DNA of 64,000 nucleotides from Prolixibacteraceae bacterium (GCA_009773765.1 WTWZ01000002.1:62001-126000); one strand, 5' to 3'; shown: positions 9,542 through 20,068, counted from the stretch's first letter. Notes: a model not told the origin generated them from the sequence alone. Numbers and translations: made by a program.

Positions 9542-10141
9542 TTATTTGCCAATCTTAACTTTGGTCAGATAAATCGAAGTTTTTTGTTCGTGAGATGAAT
9601 AGTAACTCACCCACAAAACATCATCGTGCCAAACCATTCCGGCATAACTTGTGTCGCCGCCGGAAGGAAGCGTGAGCAATTCTGAAAGTTTTCCGGTAGC
9701 TGGATTAATCCAGCAAAGCGAAGTACGCGCCGGATGCCAATTGTCGGTTTTGTAAAGCCGCACTGCCGCCAAAAACCGGCCATCGGGTAAAAGAATCATG
9801 TCTGGTCCGCCAATCCTGACTCCCAAATCCTTCCAACTCCAACTGGTGAAAGGAGGGATTGAAATTCCAAGTAATCCGCTTTTATTTTCACTATCGCGAC
9901 GAAGCAAACAAAAGGCAGTATCGCCTTTAAAAACAATTGAAGTTTCATTTGGGTAACTGTCTATATTTAAATCTTCAACCAGCGTTTCAAAGTTTCTCCC
10001 ATCGCTGCTTTTGTATAATCTCAGCGACTTTTTTTCACCGCAACCATAACCAAAATTAAAGGCTGCGTTGTTGTGCCATATTAAATCGGTAAAAGCATTG
10101 TGTTGAATTTTGGAACTAAAGTAAGCAAAATGAGTTTTATT
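9542..10141 (-). pseudogene. 5'-truncated sialidase-like (BNR/propeller) gene remnant
   Basis: Conceptual frame KTHFAYFSSKIQHNAFTDLIWHNNAAFNFGYGCGEKKSLRLYKSSDGRNFETLVEDLNIDSYPNETSIVFKGDTAFCLLRRD...PDGRFLAAVRLY; stop at 10142-10144 with no start codon or leader. Confidence 0.65.
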
Positions 10142-10238
10142 TTATAAACGACAAAATAAAATACATTTTAGTATTTATTTATGAACTATTTTTATCTGCT
10201 GATTGTTAGCATTTTGTAACCAATAAAATAATTAGATT

Positions 10239-10772
10239 ATGAAAAATTTAGTATTCTACACAATGCTGGCAGTCATGGTAGTTTTATCATCATGCGAAAC
10301 ATCAAACACAGATGAAGTCCTTCAGGACGAAGCAGCTTTGAAAAGCGGTAAAAAAGTGATGAACTTCAGGGCACATTTGTCCGGTGATCAGGAAGCACCT
10401 CCAAATGAATCAATTGCGCAGGGACAGGCCATTTTTCAGTTGAGTAAGGATGGAACAGAACTCAGCTACAAACTAATTGTGGCCAATATTGATAATGTGC
10501 GAATGGCACATATTCATGTTGGGGCAGCTGGTACAAATGGCCCTGTTAGGGTATGGCTTTATCCTTCAGCCCCGCCGATGATGGTTATTCCCGGAACGAC
10601 GAATGGTATTTTGGCTGAGGGTGTAATAACTGCTGCAAATCTTTTGGGGCCTTTGGCCGGGCAACCGCTTTCGGCTCTCGTTGAATTGATGCAGGCAGGA
10701 AATACATATGTAAATGTTCACACCGATGCATATCCACCCGGTGAAATCCGCGGACAAATCTTCGGGAATTAA
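10239..10772 (+). CDS. CHRD domain lipoprotein
   Basis: Lipobox VVLSSCE; FRAHLSGDQEAPP...MAHIHVGAAGTNGPV...YVNVHTDAYPPGEIRGQI. Confidence 0.9.
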   Translation: MKNLVFYTMLAVMVVLSSCETSNTDEVLQDEAALKSGKKVMNFRAHLSGDQEAPPNESIAQGQAIFQLSKDGTELSYKLIVANIDNVRMAHIHVGAAGTNGPVRVWLYPSAPPMMVIPGTTNGILAEGVITAANLLGPLAGQPLSALVELMQAGNTYVNVHTDAYPPGEIRGQIFGN

Positions 10773-10811
10773 TTTTAGGGTAATTTCTTACGGGAAAATT
10801 TTACCGAAAAA

Positions 10812-10843
10812 AATAGCCAGGAGTTTTACTTCTGGTTATTTTG
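10812..10843. terminator. Hairpin terminator between convergent genes
   Basis: aaaatagCCAGgAG-ttttact-TCTGGttatttt. Confidence 0.6.
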
Positions 10844-11716
10844 TTCACAGACGCTAAGATTTTCTATTTCATCTGCGTTCAGTGCCCGGTCAAAAACTGC
10901 CAGTCCACCAATCAAACCATTAAAAAAATTGCCCATTCCACTTTTTAAGAGTACTGCACCCACGGTAAAATCAGAACCATTGTTTCCCATTTCATCCGGG
11001 AAATAATATGGGTTTTTGGATTGTGTCAATCCCTCCGGAAAACCTTCGAATCCTTTTGTGTTGTCAATTAACTCCGGTTCGCGGGGCTGAAATTCGCCAT
11101 TCAGAAACGACTTAATATATTTGCCGTCGTAAGTCAACGCTACACACTGCCATTCACTTTTGGCAACGGTTTGTTTGCTGGCTGAATAATCGATTGAATA
11201 TGGGAATGGAGGTGTTGGCTTGCCTGTTTTGCTGATGTGACCGCAAACCTGATCCTGTCCATTATAATGCGGAAGCTAAACGAAAAGTCCATATTGCCGT
11301 TTTCCTCCATCCTGATATTCATTCCACATTCCGCCTGCAAAGCCTGTGTTGCCTTCCCATTTTACCCAGGCAATTACGGTTACTGCCTGTCCTTCACCAT
11401 AAATATTCAATTCTCCTGTTTTTGAATTTTCAAGCGAGAGAAAAGCTTTATTTCCAAACTGCGCAGAATAACCCGATAACGAACCATCATTGATTCGAGG
11501 AAGTATTCCGTTTTGTTCTTTCAGCGGAAATTTGCCTAACCCAATTGCTTTACGAGTGTGACCTTCTTTTTCACTAAAATCCCACAATGCACCCAGACCG
11601 GAAGATTGTTTTATTTTCGACAACAATTTCTGATTGGATTTTATTATATCGTTTTGTGAAATTACCTGATTCACAAACAAAACAAACAGAAAAGTAATTG
11701 CCCAACTTATCTTCAT
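10826..11716 (-). pseudogene. LamG/concanavalin A-like secreted protein interrupted by one in-frame TAG
   Basis: ...GGKRQYGLFV*LPHYNGQDQVCGHISKTGKPTPPFPYSIDYSASKQTVAKSEWQCVALTYDGKYIKSFLNGEF... in a single frame; TAG complement at 11276-11278. Confidence 0.82.
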
Positions 11717-14103
11717 TATTTAAAATCTTCCGGTTGAAATGAATAAATTTCTCCTGCTTTGGTTTCCTGCGAAAACTGTTTTCCTGAATATCTCAGGTTT
11801 AGTTTTTTACCCAAAAGTGATTTCACATCAACAGCAACCAGTGTTCCGTTTTCCCAGGCAATGGTAAATTCAAAACCTCCCTTTCCTTTTATTCCAGAAA
11901 TTTTTCCAATTGAAAGTGCTGAAGGCAGCGCCGAAAGAATATCCTGGTAAAAATCGCCGTTTTCATCGCGGAGGTGCGATTGCAGCAACATTTCGGTAAT
12001 ACCGGAGGTAGCCCCGAAATTCCCATCAATTTGAAAAGGCGGATGGGCATCAAATAAATTCATGTACAGACCGCCTTTATCCTGATAGTCAGTTTCGGCG
12101 CCAACTGATGGGACCATGAGATTTTTCAGTAGAAGGAACGAATGGTCGCCATCGAGCAGCCTAGCCCAGAAGTTGATTTTCCAGGCAAGCGACCAACCCG
12201 TGCCGCCATCGCCGCGATGTGAAAGTGTAACTTTACAGGCTTCAGCAAGTTCGGGGGTTGTCAGCGGGTGAATTTCGCTTCCCGGGTGCAATCCCCATAA
12301 ATGCGAAACGTGCCTGTGCTGTTCTTTTGGGTCGTCATTGTCAATCAGCCACTCCTGCAGTTGCCCGTGCCGACCAATATGGTTGGGTGCAATTTTAGCC
12401 CTTTTCTCTTTCAATATTGTTGTAAAATCAGAATCCACACCAAGAATTTCAGCAGCTTCAACGGTATTTGCAAAAAGTTCCCGGATGATTTGATGATCCA
12501 TAGTTGGCGCCATAACAAGGCCGCCCAGTTCGGGACTGTTACTCGGGCCGCTTACCAGCCATTCCGGATTTTCAGGGCAGGCAACCAGATAATCTGCAAA
12601 AAATACCGAAGCTTCCTTTAAAACCGGGTAAGCAGTATTTTTTAAATATTCTTTATCGCCTGAAAACTGGTATCGCCACCACAAATGCTGGCTAAGCCAT
12701 GCACCGCCGGTAGGCCATATTCCATGATCGGCATGGTTGATGGGAGCAGCGCCCCGCCACAAATCGGTGTTGTGATGGGCAACCCAGCCTTTCAGGTTGT
12801 AATGTTCTTTGGCAACATTCTGACCGGTAACCGCCAAATCTTCAACCATTTTTATCAGCGGTTCGGCACATTCGCCCAGATTGGTGATTTCGGCAGGCCA
12901 GTAATTCATTTGGGTGTTGATATTGATGGTGTATTTGCTGTCCCAGGGCGGCGCCATCCTGTCGTTCCAGATTCCCTGCAGGTTTGCAGGCTGCGTTCCC
13001 GGCCTGGATGAAGAAATAAGTAAATACCTTCCGTATTGGTAAAGAAGCGAAACCAATGATGGGTCTTCGTCGGTTTTAAAGGAAATCAACCGTTCGTTGG
13101 TTGGCCGTTTCGAAAATTCAGAACTGCCCAAATCGATTTCCACCCTTTTGAATAATTGCTGATAATCGGCGATGTGTTCGGCTTTCAGCTTTTCATACGA
13201 TTTTCCTTCCAGTCCGGCAAAGTATTTTTCGCATCTTTCAGCCGGGTCGGCGCTGATATCGCTGTAATTCACAAAACTGGTTGCAGCAACCAAAAACAAT
13301 GTCACTTTTTTTGCATTCTGCACTTGTATTGTGTTTTCGGTTTGAATTAATCCCCCGCCTTCATTTACAACTTTCAATCTGGCTTCGAAAGTGAGTTTGC
13401 TTTCTGGATAAGGTTTTCCGTCATGCCCCAATTCATGCGGATAGTTGTTAGCCTTTCCCTGTAAAACAATTTCATCGCCCTCAACAAAAACAGTATAGTT
13501 TTTATGCGGCGAATTCATCCTTGCCGTGAAATTCAGCGACCCTTTTTTTGAGGATTCAAGACGGATTACCATTGCCTGGGCAGGAAAAGATGAGAAAGTT
13601 TCTCTTTTAAATTTCACCCCGTCAACTTCATAAATAATTGTCGAAAGCGCTTCTTCCAAATCAAGTTCCCGTTTATAATTCACAGCATTATCATGTCCGG
13701 TAAAATCCAGAAAAAGATTACCAAACGGCTGATAACAAAGCTGTCCGAAAGGTTGCGACATAAAATGCTTGTTGCCCAGTGCGTGTGCCTCATCCTGTTT
13801 ACCAGCCCAAAGCAGTTCGCGCAGTTTACCAAAGTACTCATGAGCGCCGGGATTTGCATAATCGTGTGGCTGTCCGCTCCACAACGTTTCCTCATTAAAC
13901 TGTATGGTGTCGGTTGAGGTACCGCCGTAAACCATTGCCCCGAGCCGCCCATTTCCAACCGGAAGCGCTTCTGTCCAGGTTTTGGCAGGTTTATCGTACC
14001 ACAATACAAGTGAAGGATTCAGTACCTTTTCGGGTTTAACGGTGTTGCATGAAATCTGTATGCAAAACAAAAAGGGTAAAATCAGAATATTCAGATATTT
14101 CAT
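11716..14103 (-). CDS. Glycoside hydrolase family 95-like (alpha-L-fucosidase/galactosidase) lipoprotein
   Basis: WTEALPVGNGRLGAMVYGGTSTDTIQFNEETLWSG; RPGTQPANLQGIWND; NINTQMNYWPAEITNL. Confidence 0.93.
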   Translation of the reverse strand: MKYLNILILPFLFCIQISCNTVKPEKVLNPSLVLWYDKPAKTWTEALPVGNGRLGAMVYGGTSTDTIQFNEETLWSGQPHDYANPGAHEYFGKLRELLWAGKQDEAHALGNKHFMSQPFGQLCYQPFGNLFLDFTGHDNAVNYKRELDLEEALSTIIYEVDGVKFKRETFSSFPAQAMVIRLESSKKGSLNFTARMNSPHKNYTVFVEGDEIVLQGKANNYPHELGHDGKPYPESKLTFEARLKVVNEGGGLIQTENTIQVQNAKKVTLFLVAATSFVNYSDISADPAERCEKYFAGLEGKSYEKLKAEHIADYQQLFKRVEIDLGSSEFSKRPTNERLISFKTDEDPSLVSLLYQYGRYLLISSSRPGTQPANLQGIWNDRMAPPWDSKYTININTQMNYWPAEITNLGECAEPLIKMVEDLAVTGQNVAKEHYNLKGWVAHHNTDLWRGAAPINHADHGIWPTGGAWLSQHLWWRYQFSGDKEYLKNTAYPVLKEASVFFADYLVACPENPEWLVSGPSNSPELGGLVMAPTMDHQIIRELFANTVEAAEILGVDSDFTTILKEKRAKIAPNHIGRHGQLQEWLIDNDDPKEQHRHVSHLWGLHPGSEIHPLTTPELAEACKVTLSHRGDGGTGWSLAWKINFWARLLDGDHSFLLLKNLMVPSVGAETDYQDKGGLYMNLFDAHPPFQIDGNFGATSGITEMLLQSHLRDENGDFYQDILSALPSALSIGKISGIKGKGGFEFTIAWENGTLVAVDVKSLLGKKLNLRYSGKQFSQETKAGEIYSFQPEDFK

Positions 14104-14148
14104 CGGTATAAGTTTAAGAATTTCAATCTCCCAAACTTACAAAATATA

Positions 14149-14490
14149 TTAACAAAAAATCCCCGGCCCCACAACCGACCGGTGGACTGAAACCGCCGGC
14201 AATGGCAACAAATGTATGGGCACCTGTGGTTTCAGCCTGAAATTTTCGACTGCCAGCGAACTTACATAAAAATAAAGAAATGGGCCAAACAAAAACAAAA
14301 TGGGGAAATTTCCGGGGCTGAAATAATCGACCACCTGTAATGGAAGCAGAATTGCCCCCGGAAATATGGTGATAGTAGCCATCCAAACAGTTAAAAATGC
14401 AAAACTGATGCGCCACGTCCGTTTGAAAATAAAAATCTTATCCCGAACAGTGATTGAACAAGGCCAATTATTGCGATTGTTTTATTCATT
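14149..14490 (-). pseudogene. Remnant of the membrane half of a 7TM-AraC-type regulator
   Basis: MNKTIAIIGLVQSLFG then, after a frame change, IFKRTWRISFAFLTVWMATITIFPGAILLPLQVVDYFSPGNFPILFLFGPFLYFYVSSLAVENFRLKP; no HTH part. Confidence 0.4.
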
Positions 14491-14648
14491 CAGTTTTTTT
14501 ACCTGAAAAGTTATGGACTATTTACAAGAAGACAGGTTTAATGGTGCATTTTATGATTTGGAAAAAATAATTAAAAGATTCAGTTTTCAATTTAAACTTT
14601 TTGGCATAAAAAGTATCCAATATATTAATCAATGAAATTTTGAGCAGT

Positions 14649-15323
14649 ATGAAAACAAAAAGTATCAATATCGCAGTTGTGTTTGTTTTAACTTTAACTG
14701 CAATTTTTGCGGGGCAAACAAAAGCACAGTCGTTAATTGTTAATCCGGCGCTTGACGAACGTGTAAAAAAGTTTCTTTCAGAACAATCGGGCCAATGGCA
14801 CGATTTAAATATTCCTGAAGTTGATGGCCGGCTACTTTATGATCTTGTCATAAAGGGAAACTATAAAAGTGCGCTTGAAATAGGCACTTCAACAGGGCTG
14901 TCAGGTATTTATATCGCCTGGGCGCTGAGCAAAACCGGCGGCAAGCTCATCACCATTGAAATAGATGAAAACAGGTATAAAAAAGCAGTTGAAAATTTTA
15001 AAAAGGCGGGGCTTTCTGAATACATCGATGCACGGCTGGGCAATGCCCACACACTTGTGAAAGAGTTAAAAGGGCCGTTTGATTTTGTTTTCAGTGATGC
15101 CGACAAAGACTGGTATATCAATTATTTTAAGGATGTTGACCCCAAACTAAAGGTTGGCGGATGTTTCACAACCCATAATATTTCAGAAAGAAGTGATGGC
15201 CGCAGAAGTTCAGGTTACAGCGCATCTTATCTTCAATATGTAAGAAGCCTCAGCAATTATGAATCGACATTGAACAGCGCCGGTGGCGGGGTTTTGATTA
15301 GTTATAAAAGGGCTGAAAAATAA
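14649..15323 (+). CDS. O-methyltransferase-like SAM methyltransferase with N-terminal signal sequence
   Basis: MKTKSINIAVVFVLTLTAIFAGQTKAQS leader; ALEIGTSTGLSGIYIAWAL, KLITIEID, FVFSDADKDWYINYF. Confidence 0.82.
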   Translation: MKTKSINIAVVFVLTLTAIFAGQTKAQSLIVNPALDERVKKFLSEQSGQWHDLNIPEVDGRLLYDLVIKGNYKSALEIGTSTGLSGIYIAWALSKTGGKLITIEIDENRYKKAVENFKKAGLSEYIDARLGNAHTLVKELKGPFDFVFSDADKDWYINYFKDVDPKLKVGGCFTTHNISERSDGRRSSGYSASYLQYVRSLSNYESTLNSAGGGVLISYKRAEK

Positions 15324-15334
15324 CCGGTCAAGAA

Positions 15335-16696
15335 ATGTCTGAAGTCAAACTGCAAAGGAAATTGGGCCTTTTTCCGGTTACCAATATTGTTGTTGCCAAC
15401 ATGATTGGGGCCGGCGTTTTCACCACCTCCGGGCTGCTTATGGCCGGACTGAACAATCCGGTTTTAATGCTGGCGCTTTGGTTAGTGGGGGGCATTATTG
15501 CCCTTTGCGGCGCCCTTTCGTATGGCGAACTTGGCGCGGCCATGCCGGGAGCAGGGGGCGAATATCTGTTCCTTTCGAAACTCTATCACCCCATTTTTGG
15601 TTTTCTGAGCGGATGGGTTTCGTTTATTGTTGGCTTTTCGGCTCCAATTGCTGCTTCTGCTTTGGGTTTCAGCGAATATTTCTGCAGGGCGCTGCCAGTA
15701 ATTCCGTGGTGGCTCGGAAATGCCGGAATAATGAATGAGGCAACTACTAAAACGCTGATTTCAATTGTTGTAATAGTGGGGTTTACTTTTATCCATTACC
15801 GGGGTATAAAATCGGGGGCGCTGATACAAAATATCCTTACCATTCTTAAAGTTGCACTAATCGTATTTCTTTTGGCAGCGGGTTTTCTTTCAGGCAAAGG
15901 CGATATGGCAAATATTGGCACAGGTGGCGGGGTTGCTTCCGGCCTGACAGGATGGAAAACTATCGGGCTTTCGTTAATGTGGATCATGTTTGCATACAGC
16001 GGCTGGAACGCCTCCACTTATCTTGGTTCCGAAATCAGGAACCCATCCAGAACATTGCCCCGTTCGCTTATCTTAGGAACCGGGATGGTCATGCTGTTAT
16101 ACCTTGGGCTGAACGTGTTGTATATTTACAGCATCAATCCGAACGACATGAAAGGCGTTATTCCGGTTGCGGGACTTGCCATGGGAAACCTTTTCGGGAA
16201 ATCTGCCGATACGCTGTTTTCACTGCTGATAGCATTCGCACTGTTTTCTTCGCTCAGCGCTTTTATCATTATTGGTCCCCGAGTATATTATTCCATGGCA
16301 AAAGATGGTTTGTTTTTCAAATCGGTTGCCCAAATTCACCCGAAATTCCAGGTACCTTCAAATTCAATAGTTTTGCAATGTATAATAGCAGTTATACTCA
16401 CACTTTCAGGAACTTTTGAACAGGTGTTGACTTACATGGGATTTGCTTTGGGTATTTTTCCGATTCTGACAGTATTAGGTGTTATTAAATTAAGAAAAAA
16501 TAACCCAACTTCACTCAGGCTGGCAGGGTTTCCTTTTACCCAGATTATTTTTGTAACAACAGGGATCATTATTCTCATCCTTGCATTTCTTGAAAGGCCT
16601 GCTGAATCATCCATCGCGCTATTAACTGTTATTGTTGGTGTTCCTGCTTATTTTATTTTTAAAAGAAACAGTAATAAACGCCCTTTAAAACCATGA
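15335..16696 (+). CDS. APC family amino acid permease
   Basis: GLFPVTNIVVANMIGAGVFTTSGLL; GALSYGELGAAMPGAGGEYLFL. Confidence 0.93.
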   Translation: MSEVKLQRKLGLFPVTNIVVANMIGAGVFTTSGLLMAGLNNPVLMLALWLVGGIIALCGALSYGELGAAMPGAGGEYLFLSKLYHPIFGFLSGWVSFIVGFSAPIAASALGFSEYFCRALPVIPWWLGNAGIMNEATTKTLISIVVIVGFTFIHYRGIKSGALIQNILTILKVALIVFLLAAGFLSGKGDMANIGTGGGVASGLTGWKTIGLSLMWIMFAYSGWNASTYLGSEIRNPSRTLPRSLILGTGMVMLLYLGLNVLYIYSINPNDMKGVIPVAGLAMGNLFGKSADTLFSLLIAFALFSSLSAFIIIGPRVYYSMAKDGLFFKSVAQIHPKFQVPSNSIVLQCIIAVILTLSGTFEQVLTYMGFALGIFPILTVLGVIKLRKNNPTSLRLAGFPFTQIIFVTTGIIILILAFLERPAESSIALLTVIVGVPAYFIFKRNSNKRPLKP

Positions 16697-16787
16697 TAAT
16701 TATTATTTTCAACTAAAGCAGTACAGGAAGAAATGAGTATTAGCCCATCTCAAATTCCCTAAAACTTCTATTTCGTTTACAACTGAG

Positions 16788-16973
16788 ATGGTTAGTTTAC
16801 TACGTAAATATGGCGGCATGGCTACAGGAAAAGCCTACATGAAATACATTGGAATGGATTGCGGCGAATTCCGTTCTCCCATAAAAAATATGAGCAGCGA
16901 CGATTTTGCGAGATTTAAGGAAGACGTTAAAACGTTGGAAATGGAAGAGGAATTCTCAAAATGCTTTTCTTAA
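16788..16973 (+). pseudogene. C-terminal fragment of a DHDPS/N-acetylneuraminate lyase-family protein
   Basis: LLRKYGGMATGKAYMKYIGMDCGEFRSPIKNMSSDDFARFKEDV resembles the family C-terminus; the barrel is missing. Confidence 0.6.
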
Positions 16974-17652
16974 ACCAAAGTTCGTAGGCTGGATCCAGAA
17001 ATTCGAACATTGTACCTCTGATATCCACAAGTTCTTTCTCATACAAAACTTTTTTTTGTTTGCTTATATTGGCTGATGTTCCTAAACGAAATTTGGTTAG
17101 AATTTCAGGGTTACTGTAACCATCAGTAATGCCTGAAGCGATAGCTTTCAATAGGTTTAACTGAGTTTCGCTCAACATTTCAGTTTCCAGTTGATATAGG
17201 TTGGCATTCTGAGCTAATAAATCTTCAATTGCAAGAGTAATAATTTCATTTTTAACCGAATCGGAAGTGCGAAGCCAGGTAAGGTGCGATAATTGCTGAA
17301 CGTAGTATGAATGAGCCTTAACTGAATGAATTATAATCCTTGCCTGATCTTCTGTAATCTTCTTCCCGGTCGATTGAAACCTTTCTACTATAAAAGCTAT
17401 CCAGTGCTCTGCTGAAATCTTCTCCAGATTAATTGTTTCCCCGAATTTGTAAAATGGCATTGACTGTTTTTCAAATAAGGTTGACATCATGTGTTTTTTG
17501 CTTCCATAAAGGCAATAGGTTACTGATTGATGGTTTTGCCAGGCTGTTCGAAGACGTTTATGAAATAAATCCGATTCAGAAAAATTTGCTGTATTTTGAA
17601 ACTCATCAATATATGAATAAAATATATTCCAAACCGTTTGGTTAGCAACCAT
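16927..17652 (-). pseudogene. C-terminal part of an AAA (archaeal-type) ATPase; N-terminal P-loop missing
   Basis: YSYIDEFQN (Walker B-like) then VTYCLYGSKKHMMSTLFEKQSMPFYKFGETINLEKIS; no Walker A upstream. Confidence 0.65.
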
Positions 17653-17675
17653 TCGGTTAGCAACCGATTGGTTAG
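17640..17675. repeat. 15-bp tandem repeat containing the palindrome GGTTAGCAACC
   Basis: ggttagcaaccattc|ggttagcaaccgatt|ggttag. Confidence 0.85.
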
Positions 17676-17777
17676 TTTGTTACTTTAATATAACAGGTTG
17701 ATATATTGTATTTTAGATTGGAAAACGCCAATCCAGGGGTAGTTTTTAACTTACATGTCTGCAATTACATCACCATT

Positions 17778-20060
17778 TCATTTTAATTCGAATTTACCCG
17801 AAAGTGGCGCATCTGAATTTCCCCCAACAAAAACCATAAACTCACCGGGCTCGGCATAAAACTGCAAATCCTGATGGTAAAATGCCAGGTCGTTTGCCGA
17901 AAGGTTGAAAGTTACAGTTTCAGTTTCACCCTTTTTGATGAATATCTTTTTGAAACCTTTCAGTTCTTTTAAAGGGCGGGTTACCGAAGCCACCACATCT
18001 CGCACATACAACTGAACCACTTCCTCACCATCAAAATTACCGGTATTGCTAACATCCACCGAAACTTCAATTTCGTCTCCACTGGAAAAGGTTTGTTTAC
18101 TGACAGCCAGATTTGCATATTCAAAATTTGTATAACTCAATCCAAAGCCAAATGGGAAAAGTGGTGAATTTTCGACATCGAGATAATTTGATCTGAACTT
18201 TGTAAACACGTCATCCGCCTGCGGACGGCCGGTTTTGCGCATTGCATAATAAATTGGCACCTGCCCCACATTTCGCGGGAAAGTAACAGTTAGTTTTCCT
18301 GATGGATTGGTTTCGCCAAAAACAACATCGGCAATGGCGTTTCCAGCTTCCACTCCGGGATGGCCGGTAAACAGAATGGCATCGGCCAGTTCATTTTCCT
18401 CCGGAATGGCCAGCGGACGGCCGCTCATAATTACAAGTACCAGGGGTTTTCCCGTTGCAGCCAGCGCGCGGACCAGTTTTTTCTGGCTTTCGGGAATGGT
18501 GATATCAGAACGGCTTGCCGATTCCCCGCTCATTTCCGAAGCTTCGCCAACCACCGCCACAACAACATCGGCGCTTTTCGCAACATTTACCGCTTCCTTT
18601 AACATGGCTTCAGCCGAACGCTCGTCAATTTCAATACGTGGGCCAAAAACATTGATTTTTGCAGCAAACACAGGGTCATCGGAAATATTGGCGCCTTTGG
18701 CATACACAATTTTCACATTTTCCCCTGCAACTGATTTCATTCCTTCCAAAATAGGTACCGAAAGTTGCGGATCGCCGGTGGGCGCCCAGGTTCCAAGCAT
18801 GTTGTTTTTATCGTTGGCAAGCGGCCCAATCAGCGCTATATTACCCGATTTCTTCAGTGGCAGCATCTGGTTTGTGTTTTTCAGCAAAACCATTGAATGT
18901 GCAGCAGCCATTCGTGCAATTTCCCGGTTTTCTGCCGAGAGGATATCTTTTGCCGGCCTCGCATCATCAAAATACCGGTACGGATCGTCAAACAAACCCA
19001 GTTTGTATTTAGCTTCCAAAACGCGGCGGCAAGCCAGGTTGATTGCCTCTTCGGTTACTTTTCCCTCGTTCAGCGATTTTTCAAGGGTTGTCAGAAAACC
19101 TTCGCCAACCATATCCATATCGAGCCCGGCGTTGAGCGCCATTGCAGAAACTGCCTGCAAATCGCCCATACCGTGGTCAATCATTTCGTTGATTGAAGTA
19201 TAATCCGATACAACAAATCCATCAAATTCCCACTGTCCGCGCAACAATTCTGTGAGCAGCCAGCGGTTACCGCTGGCCGGAATACCGTCAACATCGTTAA
19301 ACGACGTCATTACACAACCAACTCCCGCATCAATTGCAGCTTTGAATGGTGGCATATATTCGTTGAACATTTTCATCCGGCTCATGTCAACTGTATTATA
19401 ATCGCGGCCAGCCTCGGGAGCGCCATACAAAGCAAAATGTTTTACTGTTGCCATCATCGTGTGCGGAGCTTTCAAATCGTTTTGCTGATAACCTTTTACC
19501 ATGGCTTTTGCAATTTCAGAACCAAGAAAAGGATCTTCTCCGGAACCTTCGGAAATACGCCCCCAGCGGGGATCACGCGAAACATCAACCATGGGCGAGA
19601 AGTTCCAGAAAATACCGTCGGCAGTGGCTTCCTTAGCAGCCATTTGTGCTGTTTTTTCAATCAGTTCCAAATCCCAGCTAAATGACAAACCCAGCGGAAT
19701 AGGGACCGTAGTTTTGTACCCGTGGATTACATCGGCCCCAAAAATCATCGGTATTCCCAAACGAGTTTCCTCAACTGCCATTTTCTGAGCCTGCCGCAAT
19801 TTATCAGGACCGTAAAATCCAAAAATGCCCCCCACATTTCCGGCTTTTATTTTGGATTCCACATCGGTACTCACCACCGAACCGGTGAGAATTCCACCAC
19901 CCGGAGTTACCAGGTTGAGTTGCCCGATTTTTTCCTGAATGGTCATTTTACCCATCAATTCCGATATGAACCGGTCCATTTCATTGTCAGCACTTTTTTG
20001 ATTATTGTTGCTGCAAGCGGTAATTGCGAGCACAGCGATTAAAACAAAAATTTTTCTCAT
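17778..20060 (-). CDS. Glycoside hydrolase family 3 beta-glucosidase, lipoprotein
   Basis: MTIQEKIGQLN; VMTSFNDVDGIPASGNRWLLTELLRGQWEFDGFVVSDYTSI; fibronectin III-like C-terminus. Confidence 0.96.
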   Translation of the reverse strand: MRKIFVLIAVLAITACSNNNQKSADNEMDRFISELMGKMTIQEKIGQLNLVTPGGGILTGSVVSTDVESKIKAGNVGGIFGFYGPDKLRQAQKMAVEETRLGIPMIFGADVIHGYKTTVPIPLGLSFSWDLELIEKTAQMAAKEATADGIFWNFSPMVDVSRDPRWGRISEGSGEDPFLGSEIAKAMVKGYQQNDLKAPHTMMATVKHFALYGAPEAGRDYNTVDMSRMKMFNEYMPPFKAAIDAGVGCVMTSFNDVDGIPASGNRWLLTELLRGQWEFDGFVVSDYTSINEMIDHGMGDLQAVSAMALNAGLDMDMVGEGFLTTLEKSLNEGKVTEEAINLACRRVLEAKYKLGLFDDPYRYFDDARPAKDILSAENREIARMAAAHSMVLLKNTNQMLPLKKSGNIALIGPLANDKNNMLGTWAPTGDPQLSVPILEGMKSVAGENVKIVYAKGANISDDPVFAAKINVFGPRIEIDERSAEAMLKEAVNVAKSADVVVAVVGEASEMSGESASRSDITIPESQKKLVRALAATGKPLVLVIMSGRPLAIPEENELADAILFTGHPGVEAGNAIADVVFGETNPSGKLTVTFPRNVGQVPIYYAMRKTGRPQADDVFTKFRSNYLDVENSPLFPFGFGLSYTNFEYANLAVSKQTFSSGDEIEVSVDVSNTGNFDGEEVVQLYVRDVVASVTRPLKELKGFKKIFIKKGETETVTFNLSANDLAFYHQDLQFYAEPGEFMVFVGGNSDAPLSGKFELK

Positions 20061-20068
20061 GGCTGAAT

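Noticed and set aside
18307-19203. Long antisense ORFs (for example 298 aa opposite the GH3 gene)
   Set aside because: Shadow of the strongly coding minus strand; low-complexity composition and no recognisable domain.
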